Positions 33,156 to 38,549 of a stretch of DNA of 38,549 bases are shown here, one piece after another. This stretch comes from Paludibacteraceae bacterium (GTDB taxonomy: Bacteria > Bacteroidota > Bacteroidia > Bacteroidales > Paludibacteraceae). The first letter of the stretch is position 1. Every line of letters begins with the position of its first letter. The position numbers and the translations under genes were made by a program. The stretch is from the NCBI GenBank assembly GCA_017962085.1, contig JAGCWA010000001.1, positions 1 through 38,549 on the forward strand, read 5' to 3'. The notes beneath the pieces were generated by a model that searched no databases, was not told the DNA's origin, and saw only the letters and a list, made by a program, of their open reading frames with translations.

Positions 33156-34898
33156 TTAGTCTTCCCTATACATTAAATCATAAGCCAACTGATACAATAC
33201 CTCTTTCCGTTCCTTCTCAACACCCACCTTATCCAACGCCTCAATGGCACGGTCGTAGTATTCACGAATGGTCTGTTCCGCCAACGTTTTGATGCCGAGG
33301 CGCTCGTACAGACGAGTCACTGCGGAGACTTTTGCGTCACGGTCGGTGGTCTCCGCCAACAACCAGCGGTCCAGTTCCTTCTTCTCCTCCGCGTTCGCCT
33401 TAGCGTATGCGTTGATGAGGAGGAAGGTCTTCTTATTGCAACAGATATCGCCTCCGATCTTCTTACCGAACTTCTTCACGTCGCCCCAGACATCCAAGAG
33501 GTCATCCTTCAACTGGAAGGCAAGTCCGATACCGATACCATACTCGTACAACGCCTTGGCATCCTCCGCCTTGGCGCCTCCGCAGATGGCACCGATCTGT
33601 AGGCTGGCGGCCAAAAGAACAGCCGTCTTCAAGCGGATCATCTCCATGTATTCGTCGACAGTGACATCGTTCCTCGACTCGAAATCCATATCGTATTGTT
33701 GTCCCTCGCAAACCTCCACCGCCGTCTGGGAGAAGATGGCGGAGATGGCAGGGAACACATTCGGTTCACATTTAGCCAACAATTGGTAGGCCTTGATCAG
33801 CATAGCGTCGCCGGACAGGATGGCCGTGTTATCGTTCCATTTCACATGAACGGTCGGCTGTCCGCGCCTCATGTCCGCCTTGTCCATGATATCGTCATGC
33901 AAAAGCGTGAAGTTATGGAAGACCTCCAACGCAAGCGCAGGGTTCAGCGCCTTCGCATAATCATCGGAGAACATCCCGCACGCCAACAAAGCGCACGTAG
34001 GGCGGATACGTTTGCCACCCAATGACAGAACATAGGCGATTGGGTCATACAGTCCGTGCGGATTGATATCCCAATTCAGCTCCTTCAACGATTTCTTAAC
34101 CAAATTCTGCGCCGAGACGAAACTCAACGCACCTTCCTCATTGCTTTTTTCCATACCACGTCTGGTTCTATTATAACTTCTGTAATTATCATATTCGATC
34201 TCCACATCCGGCTCGACGAAAGTCTCACGCTTGTCCAGCACGAAACGGATGTGCTTGATGGTCAATCCCCGCTCTATCCACTGCTGCTCGTAGAAGGTCT
34301 TGATGGACAATATCTTATCGTCCGAGAAGTCCGAATGGTATAGATCATCATTCTGGAACTCCACCTTGTAGTGGTTCGCCTTCACCATCTCGCAGGTGTA
34401 TTGGTAGAGGAAGTTGCTGTCCGTCTTCAGATGGATCAGCCCACCATCCACCACAAACTTCTGGTACAAGTCCATGAAGCGGGTCGAGGTAAGGCGTTTG
34501 CGCACCTTCTTCATCTGCGGGTCCGGGAAGGTGAGCCAAATCTCAGCGACCTCATCAGGGGCGAAGAAAGCATCGATGATCTCGATGTTCGTGCGGATGA
34601 ACGCCACATTCTTCATCTCCTTCCGGAAAGACTCCTTCGCGCCCGCCCACATGCGGGCACCCTTGATGTCCACCCCTATGAAATTCTTTTCGGGGAATAG
34701 CTCCGCCAATGCCACGGTATACTCTCCGCGTCCGCATCCCAGCTCCAGCACGATAGGGTTCCCGTTGCCGAAGAACTCGCTCCACTTCCCTTTCAGGGGG
34801 AAAGCATCACCCGTCTCCTTCAGGGCTGAGAAGGTGTATTGGAACACATGGGGGAATGACTCCATTTCCCCGAATTTCGCTAACTTATTCTTTCCCAT
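33156..34898 (-). CDS. Fused tRNA (guanine46-N7)-methyltransferase TrmB and polyprenyl synthase
   Basis: One uninterrupted 580-codon frame encodes two complete enzymes. Residues 1-248 are Trm[15 protein letters not shown] (SAM site, 51-64), [27 protein letters not shown] (120-136), HLKTDSNF and the usual C-terminus [16 protein letters not shown]. Residues 249-580 are a trans-polyprenyl diphosphate synthase: GGKRIRP (294-300), first Asp motif LLHDDIMD (332-339), [12 protein letters not shown] second Asp motif (462-473). The junction is Arg-Gly then Met249, whose codon (34154-34152) could be the former start of the second gene, with essentially no linker. The start overlaps gldH by 14 bases. 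TrmB methylates tRNA position 46; the synthase makes a long isoprenoid for quinone or carrier lipid. The fusion appears to be due to loss of the trmB stop; a sequencing error is an alternative. Confidence 0.9.
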   Translation of the reverse strand: MGKNKLAKFGEMESFPHVFQYTFSALKETGDAFPLKGKWSEFFGNGNPIVLELGCGRGEYTVALAELFPEKNFIGVDIKGARMWAGAKESFRKEMKNVAFIRTNIEIIDAFFAPDEVAEIWLTFPDPQMKKVRKRLTSTRFMDLYQKFVVDGGLIHLKTDSNFLYQYTCEMVKANHYKVEFQNDDLYHSDFSDDKILSIKTFYEQQWIERGLTIKHIRFVLDKRETFVEPDVEIEYDNYRSYNRTRRGMEKSNEEGALSFVSAQNLVKKSLKELNWDINPHGLYDPIAYVLSLGGKRIRPTCALLACGMFSDDYAKALNPALALEVFHNFTLLHDDIMDKADMRRGQPTVHVKWNDNTAILSGDAMLIKAYQLLAKCEPNVFPAISAIFSQTAVEVCEGQQYDMDFESRNDVTVDEYMEMIRLKTAVLLAASLQIGAICGGAKAEDAKALYEYGIGIGLAFQLKDDLLDVWGDVKKFGKKIGGDICCNKKTFLLINAYAKANAEEKKELDRWLLAETTDRDAKVSAVTRLYERLGIKTLAEQTIREYYDRAIEALDKVGVEKERKEVLYQLAYDLMYRED

Positions 34899-35382
34899 CC
34901 TTCAACACCCTCACTCCTATTTCCGTAATACCTGGCAACACATCCATGCGCATTCCCTGTATCAGGTCGAAATGGTACCTGCCCGCCTGGGGGAACTTCG
35001 TGTCCAAACGGAAGGCTACAGGCACATGATACATGGAGCCGGAAGACTTTCCGATCCACTTTCCGTAATTATCCGCCAACACACAATTCAGGGTGTCGGA
35101 GAACTCCGTCGAATCCGGCATCACCGTATGGACGAAGAGCCAGAAGTTCTGGAACGGATAGTCGTTATTGTTGCGGATATCCACCAACACATTATACGTA
35201 CCGGCCGTGTCAACCATATCGAAGTCGAACGACACCATGTCGCCCTTGCACCAACCCTCGTCAGGAATCATCCTCGACGCTTGGTAGAGTGCATCGTCTT
35301 TACATCCGGACAGAGAGGCCATAAGAGCCATTAGTCCGAACAGACATGCAATAATCCTATTACCCCTCATCGCCCTACTCAT
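34885..35382 (-). CDS. gldH: GldH-family lipoprotein
   Basis: This 165-residue protein has a lipoprotein signal peptide, with basic start, hydrophobic core (about 10-23) and lipobox SLSGC (Cys27). The mature part contains [21 protein letters not shown] and [17 protein letters not shown], the common pattern of the GldH family. GldH is needed for gliding in Flavobacterium, but is also present in non-motile Bacteroidales where its role is unclear. It is probably in the inner or outer membrane. It overlaps the C-terminal end of ricT by 8 bases and trmB by 14 bases. ricT-gldH adjacency is typical of the phylum. Confidence 0.9.
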   Translation of the reverse strand: MSRAMRGNRIIACLFGLMALMASLSGCKDDALYQASRMIPDEGWCKGDMVSFDFDMVDTAGTYNVLVDIRNNNDYPFQNFWLFVHTVMPDSTEFSDTLNCVLADNYGKWIGKSSGSMYHVPVAFRLDTKFPQAGRYHFDLIQGMRMDVLPGITEIGVRVLKDGKE

Positions 35383-36901
35383 TTACATTGTTAGACGATT
35401 GGTTGTTTTCTCCCTCGTTGCCACCACCGTTGCCACCATTCTGTCTCCGCTGGTTATTTCCTCTGCGGCGGTTATTGCGGTTGCGGTTCGGATTACCATT
35501 CTGGTTGGAAGGTTGGCCATTGTTCCTGCCTTCGTTGTCGCCTGCCCCTCCCTCTTCGTTACGGGCCGGAGCCGCCTCACCGTCCAACGGAGAAGGCTGT
35601 TGCTTCTGCTGTTGCGGACGTCTATTGTTGCGGTCACGGTTCTGGCGCTTATCACCACGCTGGGAACCATTGTTCCTCGCATTGTTTTGGCCTCCGTTGT
35701 CCGCCTTCGCCTCGGCATTGCCGGCAGCCTCCTGTGGTGCCTCGTTGCCCCCTTCATTAGCTGGGGAAGCGGATGCGCCTTCCGCATTGTCGGCAACGGC
35801 CTGAGCAGCGGCGGAACCATTGCCCTTGTTCTTCTTTTTCTTCTTCTTTTTCTTATCGAAACGGGTCAAGCTATCCTGACCGACCACATTCTCGTAATCG
35901 ATTGGCTTTCCGTCTTCCGTCTCCTCCAGCAAGGAATCCACCTTGATGCCCTGCTTGTTCAGCGCCATGATCTCCTTCACACGCTCGATCGGGATGGAGA
36001 CCACATTGGAGGCCATGTTCGGAGCGGACGAATATTGCATGATACGTCCGAACACATCCGTCTTGAAGTGGTAGAAGGTGGCATCCTTCGTCTCCAACGG
36101 AATGTTGCGAGGCGGAATATCCTTCTGCGCCTCCACGTAAGCGTCCACCTCGTAGTTAAGGCAACACTTCAGCTTTGCGCACTGGCCCGCCAGTTTCTGC
36201 GGGTTCAGGGAGATCTCCTGGTAACGCGCCGAACTCGTGGCCACGGAACTGAACTTGGTCAGCCATGAGGAGCAGCACAATGGCCTACCGCATGGACCGA
36301 TACCACCGATCCTGCCGGCCTCCTGTCTGGCACCAATCTGTTTCATCTCGATGCGCACATGGAAGGAATCCGCCAACACCTTGATAAGTTCACGGAAATC
36401 CACACGCTCATCAGCGATATAGTAAAAGATGGCCTTGTTACCATCCCCTTGGTACTCCACATCACCGATCTTCATGTTCAACTTCAGGTTCTCCGCGATC
36501 TTCCGGGCACGCAACATCGTGTCGTGCTCCCTCGCCTTCGCCTCCTCGAACTTCTCCAGGTCGTTCGGGCGAGCCTTCCTGTAGATACGTTTGATCTCCG
36601 TGCGGGTCTGGTCCACATGATACTTCTTCATTTGGGCCAGCACCAACTGTCCCGTCATGGAGACCGTTCCGATGTCGTGGCCCGGGGTAGCCTCAACCGC
36701 CACCACGTCGCCTTTCTCCAGCGCAAGGCCGTTCGTATTACGGAAATACCCCTTTCTCGTGTTCTTGAAGGTGACCTCCACCAGGTCCGTGGCATTCACC
36801 GACTCCGGTATGTCACACAACCAATCGTATGTGTCTAACTTCTGATCTGTTTTTTTGCTGCAACCCTTTCTGTTCAGTTGACAGCCGTTAAATACGCTCA
36901 T
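35375..36901 (-). CDS. ricT: PSP1/RicT-family protein with long low-complexity tail
   Basis: This 508-residue protein has a PSP1 domain (about 40-310) with the cysteine groups CGRPLCC (204-210) and CAKLKCC (241-247) that in Bacillus YaaT/RicT bind an iron-sulfur cluster as part of the RicA-RicF-RicT complex affecting RNA processing. From about residue 350 the protein is a disordered tail: KKKKKKKKNKGN, then Ala/Glu-rich and Asn/Gln/Arg/Gly-rich stretches to the end. No RicA or RicF homologue is in the window. The order holB-ricT-gldH is common in Bacteroidales. The tail is responsible for the repetitive look of 35395-35860. Confidence 0.88.
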   Translation of the reverse strand: MSVFNGCQLNRKGCSKKTDQKLDTYDWLCDIPESVNATDLVEVTFKNTRKGYFRNTNGLALEKGDVVAVEATPGHDIGTVSMTGQLVLAQMKKYHVDQTRTEIKRIYRKARPNDLEKFEEAKAREHDTMLRARKIAENLKLNMKIGDVEYQGDGNKAIFYYIADERVDFRELIKVLADSFHVRIEMKQIGARQEAGRIGGIGPCGRPLCCSSWLTKFSSVATSSARYQEISLNPQKLAGQCAKLKCCLNYEVDAYVEAQKDIPPRNIPLETKDATFYHFKTDVFGRIMQYSSAPNMASNVVSIPIERVKEIMALNKQGIKVDSLLEETEDGKPIDYENVVGQDSLTRFDKKKKKKKKNKGNGSAAAQAVADNAEGASASPANEGGNEAPQEAAGNAEAKADNGGQNNARNNGSQRGDKRQNRDRNNRRPQQQKQQPSPLDGEAAPARNEEGGAGDNEGRNNGQPSNQNGNPNRNRNNRRRGNNQRRQNGGNGGGNEGENNQSSNNVNE

Positions 36902-36915
36902 AAAAATAAAATTTT

Positions 36916-38049
36916 CTACATTTTCACCCGTCTCAGCAGAACCGCCACCTTCATGGCAAGGTCAAAAAAGACGATTTTAGCCTGCACATTCTGTCCGATG
37001 TGTTGCTGAGCCAGGTCCAGTTCGGATAGGAATTGCGCTATATTCAACTCGTTCACGTACGGGGCGAACTTCTGGGCGAAAGCCGCCTCCTCGGTCGTCA
37101 TATAGCTGATATCCTTATTATGAATATTATAAATAAAATTTTCGCGCACCATGTTTTGCACGTATGCGAGGAACGAGAGCTGCCGTTTACGCCCCAACGC
37201 ATTGGCCGACTCCATCCACGTCTTCATCTTCCGCGCGTCACCCATATAGGAGATACGCATCAGGGAGACGAACAAGTCGAAGTACTCCTTCGCGTCGTCA
37301 GCGGTTTCGACAATCCTTTCCGCCGCCACTAGATTGCCCTTCGCCACATGCGCCACGTCCTCGAGCGCAGTGCCTGATAGCCCAAACCGACGGGAGAGGG
37401 CTTCCCTCATGTCCGTTTCATCCAACGGCGGGACGAAGATCCGCTGCGTACGGGAGATGATGGTGGAGAGCAGCGTCTCCGGGCTTTCGCTCACCAAGAT
37501 GAAGTAGGATCTCTCCGGCGGCTCCTCCAGTATCTTCAACAGTTTGTTGGCGCACACCTCGTTCATCTTCTCCGGAAGCCAGATGATCATGACCTTGCAA
37601 TCCGCCTCATACGGCTTCGTATTGAACTTACGTATGATCGCCTCGCTCTCGCTGGCATAGATGATGGACTGCTTATTATCCGACTTCAAGTCCTCGTTCC
37701 ATTGGTCGTAACTGAAATACGGAGAGTGCAGCAAGCGGTTGCGCCACTGCGGCAAGAAATTCTCGCACGTTGTCGTGTCAGCGGATTTCTCCTTGTAGAT
37801 AGGGAATACGAAATGCTGGTCCGGGTGCACCAGTTTGGCGGACATGCGGCACGAATTGCAGCAACCGCACGGCTCATCCCCTTTCCGATCCTCACAACAA
37901 AGATATTGGGCCAAGGCCAAGGCAAGCCCCAACTTTCCAGTGCCTTCCGGTCCGCAAAGCAACACCGCATGAGGCAAACGGCCCTCCGTCACCTCCCTAA
38001 TCAGCCTTTGCTTGATGGCACTTTGCCCATAAACATCCTTAAACAACAT
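36916..38049 (-). CDS. holB: DNA polymerase III delta-prime subunit
   Basis: HolB is part of the clamp loader that loads the beta sliding clamp on primed DNA. The 377-residue protein has an N-terminal P-loop-like GPEGTGKLGLALALAQYL (33-50), a zinc-binding cysteine group CGCCNSC, the TTIISRTQRIFVPP region after the SRC-type motif, and an AAA+ fold followed by helical C-terminal domain. It is the first gene of the minus-strand run and has its own promoter at 38081-38112; ricT follows after 14 bases. Confidence 0.93.
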   Translation of the reverse strand: MLFKDVYGQSAIKQRLIREVTEGRLPHAVLLCGPEGTGKLGLALALAQYLCCEDRKGDEPCGCCNSCRMSAKLVHPDQHFVFPIYKEKSADTTTCENFLPQWRNRLLHSPYFSYDQWNEDLKSDNKQSIIYASESEAIIRKFNTKPYEADCKVMIIWLPEKMNEVCANKLLKILEEPPERSYFILVSESPETLLSTIISRTQRIFVPPLDETDMREALSRRFGLSGTALEDVAHVAKGNLVAAERIVETADDAKEYFDLFVSLMRISYMGDARKMKTWMESANALGRKRQLSFLAYVQNMVRENFIYNIHNKDISYMTTEEAAFAQKFAPYVNELNIAQFLSELDLAQQHIGQNVQAKIVFFDLAMKVAVLLRRVKM

Positions 38050-38058
38050 GCTACAAAT

Positions 38059-38080
38059 AAACGATTTTGCGAAATCGTTT
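38059..38080. repeat. Palindrome at the holB start site
   Basis: AAACGATTT (38059-38067) and AAATCGTTT (38072-38080) form a perfect 9-bp inverted repeat around TGCG, ending one base from the -7 box and 10 bases from the holB ATG. It may be an operator at the transcription start or a leader hairpin. Confidence 0.6.
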
Positions 38081-38112
38081 CAAAATTAGTAATTTGTTTC
38101 TAGTGCGGCAAC
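38081..38112 (-). promoter_or_regulatory. holB operon promoter
   Basis: On the minus strand GTTG (38112-38109) is followed after 20 bases by TAATTTTG (38088-38081), a good match to TTTG/TAnnTTTG. It would transcribe the packed run from holB onwards. Confidence 0.65.
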
Positions 38113-38127
38113 TTATTCATCGAAAAA

Positions 38128-38171
38128 GTGAGAATGGCGACCGAAAATAATTCAGAGGGCACCATTCTCAC
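38128..38171. repeat. Long-arm inverted repeat between holB and rpn
   Basis: GTGAGAATGG (38128-38137) and CCATTCTCAC (38162-38171) are perfect 10-bp arms around 24 bases. No T-tract follows, so a terminator is unlikely; an operator for either divergent promoter or a mobile-element remnant is possible. Confidence 0.5.
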
Positions 38172-38303
38172 ACCCCGGAAGTGTTCACAAAGGCACTATT
38201 TCCGCAGGGATTCGCACATACTCCCCAAAGGCAATCAAACACATGAAACGCAATGCATTGTTGTCAATATTGCGTAATATCATCACAAAATTACGTTAAA
38301 TTC

Positions 38304-38334
38304 TTTGGAACTTACCAAAAAACAATTACCTTTG
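38304..38334 (+). promoter_or_regulatory. Promoter of the rpn-type gene
   Basis: TTTG (38304-38307), 19 bases, then TACCTTTG (38327-38334): an exact Bacteroidetes consensus promoter, 20 bases before the first ATG. Confidence 0.7.
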
Positions 38335-38353
38335 CGGTGATAAAACGTTTCAA

Positions 38354-38549
38354 ATGATGAGAGACACCGACTACATACGTTTCGACTGGGCGATCAAGCG
38401 GCTGTTGCGCGACAAGGCCAACTTCGGCATCCTCGAGGGTCTCTTCACCGTGCTGTTAGGCAGGAAGGTGGAGATTGTGGAGGTGTTGGAGAGCGAGAGC
38501 AACCAGCAGACACTCGACGACAAGTTCAACCGGGTGGACATGATGGTCA
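38354..38549 (+). CDS. Rpn-family PD-(D/E)XK nuclease / putative transposase (partial)
   Basis: Only the first 65 residues are present; the gene runs off the right edge. The start DYIRFDWAIKRLLRDKAN, then ILEGLFTVLLGRKVEIVEVL and QTLDDKFNRVDMM are characteristic of the recombination-promoting nuclease family (PF12784), usually about 280-300 residues. These genes are numerous in Bacteroidales, multiply within genomes, and resemble transposases, although most lack defined ends. Two consecutive ATGs (38354, 38357) are possible starts. It is divergent from holB. Confidence 0.82.
   Translation, partial: MMRDTDYIRFDWAIKRLLRDKANFGILEGLFTVLLGRKVEIVEVLESESNQQTLDDKFNRVDMMV

Overview
This window looks like a chromosome segment of a Bacteroidales bacterium. 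The evidence is a Bacteroidetes-type gene content (GldA- and GldH-like proteins, a T9SS sorting-domain surface protein, the holB-ricT-gldH order, a glsA/glsB-like lipid gene pair) and promoters of the Bacteroidetes form TTTG-N19/20-TAnnTTTG. I cannot place it at genus level. No rRNA, tRNA, CRISPR array or complete insertion sequence is visible.

Layout. (1) 1-2710, minus strand: an AT-richer, less conserved segment with the 5' part of a secreted T9SS-type protein gene running off the left edge, a small coupled ORF resembling a T9SS C-terminal domain, and a decayed surface-protein fragment. (2) 2990-5205, plus strand: serC and serA, the first steps of serine synthesis, closed by a terminator. 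(3) 5205-6240: a gene desert of about 1 kb with three copies of a two-hairpin module spaced 454-456 bp apart. (4) 23302 down to 6240, minus strand: the complete division and cell-wall (dcw) cluster, mraZ-rsmH-ftsL-ftsI-murE-mraY-murD-ftsW-murG-murC-ftsQ-ftsA-ftsZ, then a second divergent ftsZ paralogue, then yqeY. (5) 23496-25336, plus strand: a glsA/glsB-like acyltransferase pair for amino-acid lipids, divergent from mraZ. (6) 38049 down to 25632, minus strand: a tightly packed run of holB, ricT, gldH, a fused trmB-polyprenyl synthase gene, an unknown gene, a DPE2-type 4-alpha-glucanotransferase, a GT90 glycosyltransferase, an M20 peptidase, rnhA, a GldA-like ABC ATPase and ybaK. (7) 38354 to the right edge, plus strand: the start of an Rpn-type PD-(D/E)XK nuclease gene.

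How the genes work together. The dcw run encodes precursor synthesis (MurE has the DNPR motif of meso-diaminopimelate ligases), lipid I/II assembly (MraY, MurG), septal synthesis (FtsW, FtsI), the divisome (FtsL, FtsQ, FtsA, FtsZ) and its regulator MraZ. Its promoter carries two TGGGG repeats in MraZ-box arrangement, with the -33 element between them. The fused polyprenyl synthase may feed the undecaprenyl carrier used by MraY and MurG, or the quinone side chain.

The most unusual items are the tandem FtsZ pair (the second has a substituted G-box and no C-terminal linker), the three-copy hairpin module with compensatory stem changes around a conserved loop (a candidate small-RNA family), and the single ORF joining TrmB to a polyprenyl synthase.
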